A DNA stretch of 52,843 bases. Origin: a virus. The notes beneath the pieces are model-generated. The model ran no database searches. It saw only the letters and a program-made list of their open reading frames with translations, and was not told the origin of the DNA. The stretch lies in IMG/VR virus record IMGVR_UViG_3300050166_000172, positions 1-52,843 of that record. One strand, given 5' to 3'. This document shows, piece after piece, positions 38,127 to 48,508 of this stretch (position 1 is the stretch's first letter; every line of letters begins with the position of its first letter). The translations under genes and the position numbers were made by a program.

Positions 38127-41100
38127 ATGGCGACACCAGGAGGCACTATTACCAGAAAAGATTTAATTGAAGACGATGCTTTAAATTATCCTATTCAATT
38201 AGGTAAAAATTTACAATCACTTATTGATGTTCAAGAACAACTTGTTGCTTCTGCTAAAGGATATAATAGTGTAATTGCTGGAATGAAAAAATCAGAAAAT
38301 CAACAACAGTTTCTTACTGAAAAGCAACAGGAACGATTATTATATGAAAAAACTACCAATGCTATAAAACTAGAACAAACTGCGTTAAAAGAAGCAGAAA
38401 AAGCAAAACAAGAAGCAATTAGAACCCGAAAATTAGAACTTGAAGTACTTGCAAAAGAAGAAAGAGCAAAAAATGGAGTTGTAAAACAAACTATTGAAGA
38501 ACGCATTCAGAATGAAGCCAATAATAAAATAATTCGTCAACAAGTTAGAGAACAATTAGGTTTAGTTGGGGCTTATGAAAAAATGAATAAAGCTAGAACC
38601 GATGCGAAAAATAAACTTCGAGATTTAATTGCAACAGAAGGCGCATCTACAGCAGAAATAAAAAAGGCTCAAAAAGAATTTGATGTTTTAGCTGCTAAAG
38701 TTAAAAAAGCAGATGATGCAACAAATGATTTTTCTAAAAACGTAGGTAACTACCCTACTATTGGAAAATTAGGATCAAGTATTAAAGATTTATTTGGCGC
38801 TTTTGGTTTAACAGCTGGAGTTGGTGCAGCTGCTGCAATTTTGAAAGGTGCTTATGATACAATTGTAAAATTCGACCAAGGAGTTGCAGATTTAGGAGCT
38901 ATAACCGGTGCAACGGGTAAAGATTTAGATTATCTAAAAAACCAAGCAATTGAATTAGGAAAAGAAACAAAAGGCGGTGCTGTACAAGTAGTGGAAGCAT
39001 ACAAACTTATTGCATCTGCAAAACCTGAACTTCTTGATAACGTTGAAAGTTTAAATCAAGTAACAAAAGCAGTTTTAACTTTATCAAAAGCCTCTGGTTT
39101 AGAATTGCCAGAAGCTGCAACTGCCTTAACTGATGCAATGAATCAATTCGGAGCGCCAGCGGAAGAAGCGGGAATATTTATTGATGCCTTAGCCAATGGT
39201 GCCAAGTATGGTTCTGCTGAAATTCCACAAGTAACTGAAGCGTTATTAAAATTCGGTGCTGTGGCCAGAAGTTCAAATATTTCTATTCAAGAAAGTACCG
39301 CATTGATTGAATTATTAGCAGAAAACGGAATCAAAGGTGCTGAAGCTGGAACAGCTTTAAGAAATGTACTTTTAAAAATATCGGCTCCAGATGCTTTGCC
39401 AAGAGAAGCACAAAAAGCTTTGAAAGATTTAGGTATTTCATTTGAATTATTGAAAGATAAATCTGTTCCAATTCAGGAAAAATTTGAAGCCTTAAAACCA
39501 TTGCTTGATGATAACGGTAAATTACTTAAAACTTTTGGTTTCGAAAACACCGTAGCTGCAAGAAACATCATTGAACATACGGACAGATTAGCAGATTTAA
39601 CTGGTAAAATGAATGAATACGGAACTGCACAAGCTCAAGCAGAACAAAGAAGCAATACACTTCAAGGTAAAACGGATAAGCTATCTGCTACTTATGATAG
39701 TTTTATTTTAAATTTAAATAGCGGAAGTGGTGTAATATCTGAATTCTTTAAATTTTTTATTGATGGAGCCACAAATACATTAGGTATTCTTGAGAGACTT
39801 AACACTTCTTGGGATGGATTATTTGATAAAGCTAGAAATCAAGGAAAAGAGTTAGGTAAATCTGCTTTTCAAGAACAGTTTCAAAGTTTGAAAGATACTG
39901 GTTCTACAGTAGATGTATCTAATTCTATTATAAAAGTTGCTAGAAAAGATTATGTTATAGCACAGAAAAAAATTAATGAACAAGCATCATATATTTCAAG
40001 TCTTGAAAAATTAAATCAAGAATCAAATTTCATTGGAAATAAAGCAATTTATGCTTTTAGAATAAGAAATGCAAAATCAGATTATGAAGATTTATTAAAA
40101 GAAAGAGCAAGGGCTGGTTCTATAATAGATGAAGGTAAGAATAAAATTTCAAAAGCAAATCAGGAAGAAATTAAATTAACTGAAGATAAAAACACGAAAC
40201 TAAACGAACTTTCTGCTGCACAAATAAAAGCCAATGCAGATGCTGAAAAGAAAAGAAAGCAAGCTAGAAGGGATGAATTAGAAAGGTTGAAACAAGCCGA
40301 TAGTGATGCCTATAATTTATTAAAATTCAGAAAAGAGCAGGAATTAAAAGTAAAAGACGAAATTGTATCAAACGATAAAGAAACTATAAATGATCGTGTT
40401 GATGCATTAGTTTATGGAAATAATATTGAACAATCTATTGCTGAAGAAACTGCGAAATTTAAACTTCGCCAAATTTCGCAGTATAATGACGAAGTTAGAA
40501 ATTTAACTGATGCGGAAATTAGCACATTGTTAAATGGAGGTGAAATTAAAAAAACCTTAACGGATTCTGAAAAATTAGTTTTAGAAGAATTTATTGCACA
40601 AAAAAGACAAATAAAACTAAAAGAAAATGAAGACTCTCAAAAATTAATTGATAGCATTGTTGATCAGGAAAAGAAAAAAGTTGAAGATTTAGTAAAAATT
40701 CAAGAAGACGAATTAAACACAAAAATTACTGACGAAAATATTATTTTCAAAGCAAAACTAGACGCTGCTAAAGGCAATAATTCCGAAATAGAACGTATTA
40801 CATTAGAACACGAAGAAAATCTTTTAAAAATTAAAAAAGACTACGCAAAAAAAGGGCTTCAAACCCAGATTGATGCCTTACAATCTTTTTTAAATGAACA
40901 AGATAAACTCCCTCAAAAAGAGCAAATATCTGCTGATAAAAGAAAAGAAATTGAATCAAAGTTAATTACTGCTAAAAAACTATTATCGGAAGAAGATATT
41001 AAAAACACGGATTTAACCACAAAGAAAAAAGAGGAGTTAGAAAAAGAATATGCAAATCGAGTAAAAGAAGCTTCATTGCAATTAAAAGACGAATTAGTTA

Positions 41101-41873
41101 ATCTTGCAAATACGCTTTTTGATGGAAAAATAGCCAATATAGATAGTGAAATTTCAAAATGGGATGAATACTACAACGAGCAAATTAAATTAGCTGGAGA
41201 CGACCAAAGACAAAAGGATTTAATTACTGCAGAAGCGGAACGCAAAAGAAAAGAATTAGAAAAAGAAAAACGAAAAGAGCAACACAAGCAGGCTATTTTC
41301 AACAAAGCAATGGCAGCATTAAACGTAGGTATTAACACCGCACAAGCAGTTATGGCAATTGCTTCTACAGGTGGTGGTACTATGTATGCTGATTTTGGTA
41401 TTTCTGCTGGTATATTAACCGCAATAACACTTGGTATTGGTGCAGCACAATTAGCAGCGGTTTTAGCAGCTCCTCTTCCTAAATATGAGTTTGGTACAGG
41501 TTGGCACATTGGAGGTCCTGCAATGGTAGCAGAAAAAAGACCAGAGGTTATTATGGAGCCTGGTAAAAATCCATACATAGCAACAAGTCCACAAATACTA
41601 AATTTGGCAAAAGGAACAAAAGTAATACCTTCATTAGAGCAATATGAAAAAGAATTCGGACAAGATAGCATTAATAATATGCTTTATACTAGTAAGGGTA
41701 AAATTGATAATTATAACAATTTATTACAGCTTAATTTTCAATCGAAAGAAATGGTTGAAGAAATGCGAAAAACAAGAAAAGCAATTGAAAAAAACAAACC
41801 AATGCGTCCTGTTGCATCTAAAAATGTAGATATACCTCACTCTATTTGGGCTTATAGTAATATTAAATGGTAA
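38127..41873 (+). CDS. Tail tape measure protein
   Basis: At 1248 residues it is the longest protein, with long charged coiled coils (about 40-210 and 690-1080), a TP901-type core (about 215-560: VVEAYKLIASAKPELLDNVE, ALTDAMNQFGAPAEEAG, LIELLAENGIKGAEAGTALR) and a hydrophobic segment near the C-terminus (about 1065-1120) with an MV-type AEKRPEVIMEPGKN region. It sets tail length and may help DNA enter the cell. A long tape measure marks the phage as having a long, non-contractile or contractile tail; no sheath gene is seen, so a siphovirus is the better fit. Confidence 0.9.
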   Translation: MATPGGTITRKDLIEDDALNYPIQLGKNLQSLIDVQEQLVASAKGYNSVIAGMKKSENQQQFLTEKQQERLLYEKTTNAIKLEQTALKEAEKAKQEAIRTRKLELEVLAKEERAKNGVVKQTIEERIQNEANNKIIRQQVREQLGLVGAYEKMNKARTDAKNKLRDLIATEGASTAEIKKAQKEFDVLAAKVKKADDATNDFSKNVGNYPTIGKLGSSIKDLFGAFGLTAGVGAAAAILKGAYDTIVKFDQGVADLGAITGATGKDLDYLKNQAIELGKETKGGAVQVVEAYKLIASAKPELLDNVESLNQVTKAVLTLSKASGLELPEAATALTDAMNQFGAPAEEAGIFIDALANGAKYGSAEIPQVTEALLKFGAVARSSNISIQESTALIELLAENGIKGAEAGTALRNVLLKISAPDALPREAQKALKDLGISFELLKDKSVPIQEKFEALKPLLDDNGKLLKTFGFENTVAARNIIEHTDRLADLTGKMNEYGTAQAQAEQRSNTLQGKTDKLSATYDSFILNLNSGSGVISEFFKFFIDGATNTLGILERLNTSWDGLFDKARNQGKELGKSAFQEQFQSLKDTGSTVDVSNSIIKVARKDYVIAQKKINEQASYISSLEKLNQESNFIGNKAIYAFRIRNAKSDYEDLLKERARAGSIIDEGKNKISKANQEEIKLTEDKNTKLNELSAAQIKANADAEKKRKQARRDELERLKQADSDAYNLLKFRKEQELKVKDEIVSNDKETINDRVDALVYGNNIEQSIAEETAKFKLRQISQYNDEVRNLTDAEISTLLNGGEIKKTLTDSEKLVLEEFIAQKRQIKLKENEDSQKLIDSIVDQEKKKVEDLVKIQEDELNTKITDENIIFKAKLDAAKGNNSEIERITLEHEENLLKIKKDYAKKGLQTQIDALQSFLNEQDKLPQKEQISADKRKEIESKLITAKKLLSEEDIKNTDLTTKKKEELEKEYANRVKEASLQLKDELVNLANTLFDGKIANIDSEISKWDEYYNEQIKLAGDDQRQKDLITAEAERKRKELEKEKRKEQHKQAIFNKAMAALNVGINTAQAVMAIASTGGGTMYADFGISAGILTAITLGIGAAQLAAVLAAPLPKYEFGTGWHIGGPAMVAEKRPEVIMEPGKNPYIATSPQILNLAKGTKVIPSLEQYEKEFGQDSINNMLYTSKGKIDNYNNLLQLNFQSKEMVEEMRKTRKAIEKNKPMRPVASKNVDIPHSIWAYSNIKW

Positions 41874-41876
41874 TTT

Positions 41877-44138
41877 ATGAAAAATATTAGTCAAGGATAT
41901 AACGACAGAATTAGATTTATTATTACGAATAAACAATTTGGAAGTAAGATAATTACAGAGCCAGAAGGTTGGAGTACGGATCAAAAAGAAATTTCAAGAC
42001 ACCAAGATTATCATGGAATATTCCCAAAGTTTTCAAACTCATTAAAATTTATTGAAGATGGAAAAGACTATATAAAAATGATATATGATGTAGTCGGAAT
42101 AAATGCAGATTTACGTTTAAAAAAAGAAATCCGACATCCAAAAACAGATGAATGGATTTTGGAGTATTCTGGCTTTTTGGATATGTCTACTTATATTTTA
42201 GAAAGCAATAAAATTTCTATGAAATTTAATTCTGGAGGTTTAGAAAGTATTTTGAAGGCACGTGAAAATGAAAGCGTTGAAATTTCGAGAGAAAAAACAA
42301 TGGATGGCATTGCTTTAGATCCAATAAAAATTGAAGAAGTAGAATTGGAAGGAAGAAGAATTTTTTTAAAATCAGATTTAGAGGTAAAAAATACTGTTAA
42401 TAGCGTAAATACTTATAACCAAACTAACGGACAAACAAGAGGTAGCACCTACCCTGTTCCGTTAAAAATAATTAATAAATCACACGAAGAATTACAAGAG
42501 CCTACTATAAGCACAAGAGTTGGCGATGATACTTGGGAACGAACTGGAAATGGTGAAACAGGTTTAATGTTTTTTGCAGTTAGTGAGAAACAAAGAACTT
42601 TAAAAATTAAATTCAAGTTGGAATTCTTCTCAAAATTTGAAGAAACACCAAGTCCATTACCTCCTTTCCAGAATGTAATGACTGGTCTTGATGATGTAAA
42701 TGCGTTTTGGTTTGGCGTTAGGCTTGCTCGTTATGCAAATGGAGTTGGTTACAATAATGTCGCTAATCAAATGTTGTTTGGAACATACGATCAACCTTCA
42801 GAAGTACATAACCAATCAAGGGTTTTAAATTACAATCAAACGATAACAATAAATGCTGGGGATAGCTTGGCTTTAGTTTTTGACCAAAATATGGACGGTG
42901 AAAATGGACAGTCTGCACATTTAAATATTCAGATTACAAATATTAAATGTGAATTATTTATTGAAGAAGAAAGTTTTTATGAAAAATCACTTGCAAAAAC
43001 AATAATGCCTTTTGAATTAGCTGAAAGATTACTTGAAATTGCTTCAAATAGAAAATGTTTATATTCCGAAGCTCTTGGAAGAACAGATATTGGTTATGCT
43101 AATGACGGAGTAAACACCGGTGCTTTATGTGGTGTTTCTCATGGTTTTTGGGTGCGTGGATTTGATGCTTTGCCAGTATCAACAGAAGATAATTTAAACC
43201 CATTCAAGCCGCTTACAACTTCTTTTAAAGAGTTTATGATGTCTTATGCTGCAACTTGGAATTTAGGATTAGGTATTGAAACTTTTGGAAACTTGGAAAG
43301 AGTAAGAATTGAACCTTTAGAGTTTTTTTATAACAGAAATGTAACTATAAAACTGCCTAATCAAGTATCAAATATTAAGCGAAGCATTGATGTTGATAGC
43401 GTGTATTCATCAATAGAAATAGGCTACGAAAAAGGCGGTGATTATGAAGAAGCCTTCGGATTAGATGAATACAACGGTATATCTAAATTTACAACAATAA
43501 TTACTCGTGTTAAAAATGTTTTCACAAAAAAATCAAAATATCGTGGGGATAGTTATGGTAAGGAATTTGCCAGAAGAAAACCAAAAGCAAGATACGGAAC
43601 AGAAGATACAAGATATGATGATGATATTTTTTTAAACGATATGAAAAGAGGAGTTGGACCAGTGTATAAGGAAAGGAAATGGCAAGATGATTTTTCACAA
43701 ATACCATCTGGAACATTTTCTCCAGAAACTGCAACAAATTTAAGACTTTCGCCTTTTAATTTATTGCTACGTCATGGCCGATTTATTTCTTCTTGTTTGC
43801 AAAAAAACACAACAGATTTTGTTAGTTATATATCAAGCACAGGAAACAGTAAACTGAAAACAAAATTAATTGGCGGAAATGAATATTCCGAAAACGGACA
43901 AATAATAAATTCAGAATTACAAAGACCAAGATACACAAGCGATATTGTAGAATTTAATCATCAGATAGATTTTACAATTATGCAATTAATTGAAGGTTAC
44001 ACGGAAATAAATGGTAAAAAAATACCAAATATTTACGGAAGAATAGAATTTATTAATGAAGATAATCAGCCAGAATATGGTTATTTAATGAATTGCAAAA
44101 TAAACGATGGAGAATTTAAACTACTAAAAGCATATTAA
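41877..44138 (+). CDS. Tail tip / distal tail protein
   Basis: A 753-residue protein after the tape measure. Beta-rich, with many asparagine and aromatic residues; contains QTNGQTRGSTYPVPLKI, a compact domain (GDSLALVFDQNMDGENGQSA) and SSIEIGYEKGGDYEEAFGLD near 500. The order tape measure, then two large beta-rich proteins, suits distal-tail and baseplate hub components. Specific homologues are not recognised. Confidence 0.6.
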   Translation: MKNISQGYNDRIRFIITNKQFGSKIITEPEGWSTDQKEISRHQDYHGIFPKFSNSLKFIEDGKDYIKMIYDVVGINADLRLKKEIRHPKTDEWILEYSGFLDMSTYILESNKISMKFNSGGLESILKARENESVEISREKTMDGIALDPIKIEEVELEGRRIFLKSDLEVKNTVNSVNTYNQTNGQTRGSTYPVPLKIINKSHEELQEPTISTRVGDDTWERTGNGETGLMFFAVSEKQRTLKIKFKLEFFSKFEETPSPLPPFQNVMTGLDDVNAFWFGVRLARYANGVGYNNVANQMLFGTYDQPSEVHNQSRVLNYNQTITINAGDSLALVFDQNMDGENGQSAHLNIQITNIKCELFIEEESFYEKSLAKTIMPFELAERLLEIASNRKCLYSEALGRTDIGYANDGVNTGALCGVSHGFWVRGFDALPVSTEDNLNPFKPLTTSFKEFMMSYAATWNLGLGIETFGNLERVRIEPLEFFYNRNVTIKLPNQVSNIKRSIDVDSVYSSIEIGYEKGGDYEEAFGLDEYNGISKFTTIITRVKNVFTKKSKYRGDSYGKEFARRKPKARYGTEDTRYDDDIFLNDMKRGVGPVYKERKWQDDFSQIPSGTFSPETATNLRLSPFNLLLRHGRFISSCLQKNTTDFVSYISSTGNSKLKTKLIGGNEYSENGQIINSELQRPRYTSDIVEFNHQIDFTIMQLIEGYTEINGKKIPNIYGRIEFINEDNQPEYGYLMNCKINDGEFKLLKAY

Positions 44139-44139
44139 C

Positions 44140-46155
44140 ATGGCACAAATTTTAAAAATAACATTTAATGAGGATTTATCTTTATCACAAGGCGTTCATT
44201 TTGATGTTTTGAATAATGGATTAAACCCAGCAATTGGATTTACTCTTTATGAAAACTGGGTTAATTTAAGACAAGGCGCTTATCAAGTTTCACTAGGTAC
44301 GCCATTATTAATTCCTGGAGAAAACTCGGCAATAAATTTTTTACAATCTTTTACTTTAGATTGGTTAAATAGTTTTGGATTTACTGCGTGGCGAGAAGCG
44401 AATGTTGTATATCTTAAACTGCCTTTTGATTATTTAGAATTTCTAAATTATGAATCCACAAACTCAAATGTAGCATTTGAAATTGTAACAGCAGATACTC
44501 CTTTGGTTGTAGAATCTGTTGTTTTTTCTCAAGCAACAACAAATCCTTGTGGAAACATAAAGGTTTCAGTAATTACAAACTTGTTAGCAGATGAAGTTAC
44601 ATTGCCAATTCCGATAACAAATAACACCACCAATCCAATAGTTTTTGAATTGCCCAGAAATCAAAATGTAGCATTTGATTTAAACAGAAATGATGCCATA
44701 AATAATGTGGTTCACAATGTTGGATTTGTTACTCAGTTACCTGGCTTTTTAAATTTAACTTCTGCAAATATATATATTAGCAATACGCCAAATGGTGGAA
44801 ATGTAGCAGTTTTAATTGATGCGAATTTATTACAACTGCAATATTCACTTGATGGTACAAACTGGCAAACAAATAATTCTTTTAATAGTTTATTGGAAGG
44901 TTTATATACCTTACATGTGAAAGATCAGTATGGATGCGTAAAAACTTTAGAATTTGAAGTTTCATTAGAAGCTTTGTATTTGCCATACTTTTATATTTCA
45001 AAATCAAATAGTATTCGTTTTGCTAATCGAATTACTTGGGGCGATGCTGCCAATTACAAAAATGACGAGAATACTTTAAGCTGTGAAGTAGAAGCAAAAA
45101 GAGTATTCAAGCAAATTCAACTTTTTCAAACTTCTGATGTAATTACAACACAATTTAAATCAAATTACGGAAATAATAGTGTAAAAATTATTAAAGAAGA
45201 TTTATCTGAAATGAATGTTCCAGTACTTCAAAAATCTAATAATATTGGTTTAAGTGACTGCAGAGATGCAAGAAAATATAATTTAGGTAATGGAAAAACA
45301 GGAGTTTACTTTACAGATGGAAATGTATATGATTTTAATTCAGGTATTCCAACAGGTGAAACACATTCTCTTAATGGAACACTTCCGCATTGGGCAAAAT
45401 CTGGTAATTATATAAAAATAGCAAGTTCGTGGTTTGTAATTGAAGATATCACTTATGATGAAACCAAAAATGCCGATGTTATTATTATTTCAAGCAATTA
45501 CACTAGTGTAGATGTTTCTTTAGTTGTAGGTTGTTTATATAATAAATTTGATTATGAAATATATGAATTTGTAATTGATATGTTGCCATATATGGATCAA
45601 AACATTAAAGTGAAAATTATCGCAAGTGATACTAATTTCGATACCATTACGCTTATTTCAGAACAAATAAACGTAGCAGTAAGACAGAATAAAACAGTTG
45701 AAATAAACTATTGGAATGACGACAATACGGATATATTTTATTCTACAGGAATAAAGCATAAAATTCGTTTATTGCTTCAAAAAAAGTCGGGTGTTTCAGA
45801 AGATGAAAACGAAATCTTAAAAACAGATAATACTGCTGTTATGCTTAGTTCTCAATTGTACGAAGTAGATGAATTTACTTTTGAACCATTGACAAAAGAA
45901 TTATGGCGAAAATTACTTATTGCATTAAGTTGCAAACACGTAATTATTGACGAAATAGGCTACGTTAAAACAGAAAGCGGATTTGAAACAGAAGGACCAT
46001 TAGAAAAATCAAATTTATATGTTTTGAAAGCAAAAATGATTAAAAATTCTGGCGCTTTTAAATCTTCAAGCGACGGAGCTGCAGAATTTGATTATAGCAA
46101 TACAAGTATTCCAGGATTAATTGATATCGGAAATAATGGGTTTATACAATACTAA
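44140..46155 (+). CDS. Baseplate / tail-associated protein
   Basis: A 671-residue beta-rich protein starting one base after the previous gene. Fibronectin-like segments are visible (GTNWQTNNSFNSLLEGLYTL followed by HVKDQYGCVKTLEFEVS), typical of virion surface proteins. The C-terminal third is mixed alpha/beta. It ends at a bidirectional terminator, closing the structural operon that began at 32490. Confidence 0.6.
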   Translation: MAQILKITFNEDLSLSQGVHFDVLNNGLNPAIGFTLYENWVNLRQGAYQVSLGTPLLIPGENSAINFLQSFTLDWLNSFGFTAWREANVVYLKLPFDYLEFLNYESTNSNVAFEIVTADTPLVVESVVFSQATTNPCGNIKVSVITNLLADEVTLPIPITNNTTNPIVFELPRNQNVAFDLNRNDAINNVVHNVGFVTQLPGFLNLTSANIYISNTPNGGNVAVLIDANLLQLQYSLDGTNWQTNNSFNSLLEGLYTLHVKDQYGCVKTLEFEVSLEALYLPYFYISKSNSIRFANRITWGDAANYKNDENTLSCEVEAKRVFKQIQLFQTSDVITTQFKSNYGNNSVKIIKEDLSEMNVPVLQKSNNIGLSDCRDARKYNLGNGKTGVYFTDGNVYDFNSGIPTGETHSLNGTLPHWAKSGNYIKIASSWFVIEDITYDETKNADVIIISSNYTSVDVSLVVGCLYNKFDYEIYEFVIDMLPYMDQNIKVKIIASDTNFDTITLISEQINVAVRQNKTVEINYWNDDNTDIFYSTGIKHKIRLLLQKKSGVSEDENEILKTDNTAVMLSSQLYEVDEFTFEPLTKELWRKLLIALSCKHVIIDEIGYVKTESGFETEGPLEKSNLYVLKAKMIKNSGAFKSSSDGAAEFDYSNTSIPGLIDIGNNGFIQY

Positions 46156-46207
46156 TATATAATTTCGGTAGATTATTGTATTAATTTTTAGAAATACTTG
46201 TAAAATA

Positions 46208-46235
46208 AAAAAGCCTCTTTAATTAGAGGCTTTTT
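46208..46235. terminator. Bidirectional terminator between convergent genes
   Basis: AAAAAGCCTCT (46208-46218) pairs with AGAGGCTTTTT (46225-46235) over a 6-nt loop. A-run and T-run on both sides let it work in both directions: it ends the tail operon from the left and the antisense membrane gene from the right. Confidence 0.85.
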
Positions 46236-46239
46236 GTAT

Positions 46240-46512
46240 TTATAAATTATCTTTTTCAAATTTCTCTAATCCTTTTCTATGTGTTTCTTCGTCTATAACG
46301 GTAAGGTTTTGGTGAAGATGATTTTGGTTTGATAAATACCTATCACCATGCTCGTGCGTATGATGATGTACCGAATTATCAATATAATTTGGCGTTCTTT
46401 TTTCTTCTTTTTTTCTATTCATTTTATCCAATACTCCACCTATTCCACTTCCAAGCCGATAGCCTATAAATGGTAAAGAAAGAACGAATAAAAGAAATAG
46501 AAATATTGCCAT
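46240..46512 (-). CDS. Antisense His-rich membrane protein
   Basis: I start at the ATG at 46512 (MAIFLFLLFVLSLPFIGYRL), giving 90 residues. A TTG two codons upstream (46518) would overlap the -7 element and is unlikely. One transmembrane helix (about 1-18) is followed by a basic stretch and a histidine-rich cytoplasmic or periplasmic tail (VHHHTHEHGDRYLSNQNHLH) that could bind metal. It is the only leftward gene of the late region, shares a terminator with the tail operon, and may be expressed in the lysogen. No family recognised. Confidence 0.6.
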   Translation of the reverse strand: MAIFLFLLFVLSLPFIGYRLGSGIGGVLDKMNRKKEEKRTPNYIDNSVHHHTHEHGDRYLSNQNHLHQNLTVIDEETHRKGLEKFEKDNL

Positions 46513-46515
46513 GTA

Positions 46516-46523
46516 CAAATATA
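46516..46523 (-). promoter_or_regulatory. Possible promoter for the antisense membrane gene
   Basis: On the minus strand TATATTTG is an exact TAnnTTTG match ending 3 bases before the ATG at 46512. A start site a few bases downstream would fall at or inside the ATG, so the mRNA would be leaderless, or the match is fortuitous. Confidence 0.35.
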
Positions 46524-46555
46524 ATTAATTAGTGTTGAATTATTTATAATATTTT

Positions 46556-46599
46556 ATTATTCTTATCAAGTCTAAATAAAAATAATATTTATACATTTG
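46556..46599 (+). promoter_or_regulatory. Tail-fibre promoter with imperfect palindrome
   Basis: 46556-46586 is a 31-nt imperfect palindrome (12 of 15 bp), whose right arm CTAAATAAAAATAAT is identical to the one at 32427-32441. A 5-bp gap then leads to TACATTTG (46592-46599), as in the capsid promoter. The gene starts 16 bp further on. The degenerate left arm may lower affinity for the regulator. Confidence 0.65.
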
Positions 46600-46615
46600 T
46601 AAAAAGATTTTTAAC

Positions 46616-48226
46616 ATGAGCTTATTAAATGAATTAATCGCAAAAGTATCTGCATTAACATCTACTGTTAATCAATTAACTACGAATTCTAAGGCCATAC
46701 AAGAATTGCCAGCTCAAGAAACTTTAAATCTAGATTCACTTATTCATGTTTCTAAAGATAATACTTCAAAAAAAATTACTGTTCAGCAAATTATTAATGC
46801 AGCAATAAGCAATCAGAACGATCAAATTATATCAATTGGAACCATTACATTATCTGGTAATGATTTAAAAATTTCAGATATTTCTGCAAAAATTAATAAT
46901 GTAATTCAATCCATTTCTTTACCAACTATTGTAAACATACCTTTTTGTGCAAGTGGCTTAAAAAGAATTGATTTACTTGTTTATAATACAAGTAATGAAA
47001 TTACAAGAATTGCAGGAACAGAAACCTCAGGAGCTATTGTTATAGCTCCTACTCTACCTATAAATTCTTTGTTAATTACTCAAATTTCAGTTACAGATTC
47101 AGTAATAAGCGAACCGCAACCACCTATTTTAGGTACCAACTTCCTTCAAAAAGAATTCGAAAAGGCTCAACTGGTTAATGCTACAGGTTCTAATGTTGTT
47201 ATTGCTTTAAACATAAAAGGGCGAAACAACATCATTCTTAATGGTGCATTGACTGGAGTAATTGGTTTTTCTCTTACAAATTTAGAGTTAAATCCAACTT
47301 ATGCAGAATACCCACACGAAGGAAAAGATTACTTTATACAAAACAAAACAGGGCATTCTGTAACGCTTAAAAACGGTGATGAAACTGTAGATATAGGTTT
47401 CCTTTCAAAAGACGGAAACGATATTTTGTTACCAAATAATGGAATTGTATTTTTTAAAAAATCTTTAAATATTTTACAAGAAATTTTTAGAAGTTTCCAA
47501 ACCCTTCAATCTGTTACAGATGAAGGAAATACTACAACAAACTCAATAACGGTTCCACAAATTGATTTATTGGAACCTGAAGGAACTTATAGTAGTACAA
47601 TTAAGTCTCAAGCCCTAAGTGAGGACCGTGAGCTATTAGCACCTGATGAAAGCGGATACATTGCAACTCAAGATTATGTTTTTCAACAATTATTTGATGG
47701 ACTTGAAACAAAGCAAAATAAATTGTTCTCTTTACAAAAGGCAAATGGAATAGTATCTGTAACTGGAACACTTTCAGAAACACAAGTTTTTAAAGAAAGT
47801 TTTAGAATGCAAGATAATTTTGGTGTTAATTCATACGGATTAGGTTTTTTTTTAAATATTTATTCTCTTTTTTCAAAAATAGGTTCTTCTTCGGGATATA
47901 CTATCAGAGTAAAATTGTCAACATTGTCAACAATGCCATCTGGTGCAACAGACCAAATTGCAGTTTTTAATGGAACATCTACTAATTTATATGCACAATT
48001 AATTAGAAACTTTTCAATAATACGACCTGTAAGTTTAGGAAATATGCAAATTCACGGGTTTCCATTTACAACATCTTCAATAAATGATTTTGCAGTTGGA
48101 AGTTCTGTAACTACATCAAGAGATATTCTTTATGGTGATATTTACTATTTATATGTATCTGTTCAATTAACAACAAGTACTGCTGACACATTGAACTTCA
48201 TCTCATTAAAAGCATCAAACGTTTAA
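46616..48226 (+). CDS. Receptor-binding / tail fibre-type protein
   Basis: A 536-residue protein with helical start (SLLNELIAKVSALTSTVNQL), then a repetitive, beta-rich middle with Ser, Thr, Asn and Ile (IVNIPFCASGLKRIDLLVYN), a stretch LAPDESGYIATQDYVFQQL and a beta-rich C-terminus (ending TADTLNFISLKASNV). Length, composition and position before lysis genes match a tail fibre or spike that binds the host surface. It has its own promoter, so it may be expressed at a different level than the rest of the tail. Confidence 0.65.
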   Translation: MSLLNELIAKVSALTSTVNQLTTNSKAIQELPAQETLNLDSLIHVSKDNTSKKITVQQIINAAISNQNDQIISIGTITLSGNDLKISDISAKINNVIQSISLPTIVNIPFCASGLKRIDLLVYNTSNEITRIAGTETSGAIVIAPTLPINSLLITQISVTDSVISEPQPPILGTNFLQKEFEKAQLVNATGSNVVIALNIKGRNNIILNGALTGVIGFSLTNLELNPTYAEYPHEGKDYFIQNKTGHSVTLKNGDETVDIGFLSKDGNDILLPNNGIVFFKKSLNILQEIFRSFQTLQSVTDEGNTTTNSITVPQIDLLEPEGTYSSTIKSQALSEDRELLAPDESGYIATQDYVFQQLFDGLETKQNKLFSLQKANGIVSVTGTLSETQVFKESFRMQDNFGVNSYGLGFFLNIYSLFSKIGSSSGYTIRVKLSTLSTMPSGATDQIAVFNGTSTNLYAQLIRNFSIIRPVSLGNMQIHGFPFTTSSINDFAVGSSVTTSRDILYGDIYYLYVSVQLTTSTADTLNFISLKASNV

Positions 48227-48236
48227 AAATATAATT

Positions 48237-48497
48237 ATGTTAAAAAAAATTGTAGAAAAAGATACTGCTCAAGAAATGAAATTACAATCTGAAGAAATAA
48301 TTTTAGATAAAAAAGTTCAATTAAGAACAATTATTCATAAAAAAACGGGGCAAGAAATTCGTGCGCAATTTGATGAGATAATTTCAGATGAAGAAATGAT
48401 AATTGACGCATTAAGAACTGAAGTAATGGAAAATCCTCATTGGGATTTTGAAAAGCAAGTTTTTTATGATAAACCATTTGAAATAATTACTCAATAA
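48237..48497 (+). CDS. Small protein after the fibre gene, unknown
   Basis: An 86-residue acidic protein (MLKKIVEKDTAQEMKLQSEE) with a helical and beta pattern, starting 10 bp after the fibre gene. The position matches small fibre assembly proteins, but no homology is recognised. Confidence 0.5.
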   Translation: MLKKIVEKDTAQEMKLQSEEIILDKKVQLRTIIHKKTGQEIRAQFDEIISDEEMIIDALRTEVMENPHWDFEKQVFYDKPFEIITQ

Positions 48498-48508
48498 AAA
48501 AATATGCT

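Noticed and set aside
41171-41671. Long antisense ORF under the tape measure gene (166 residues)
   Set aside because: It is a reverse-strand shadow of a biased coding sequence; the opposite strand encodes a continuous, recognisable tape measure protein.
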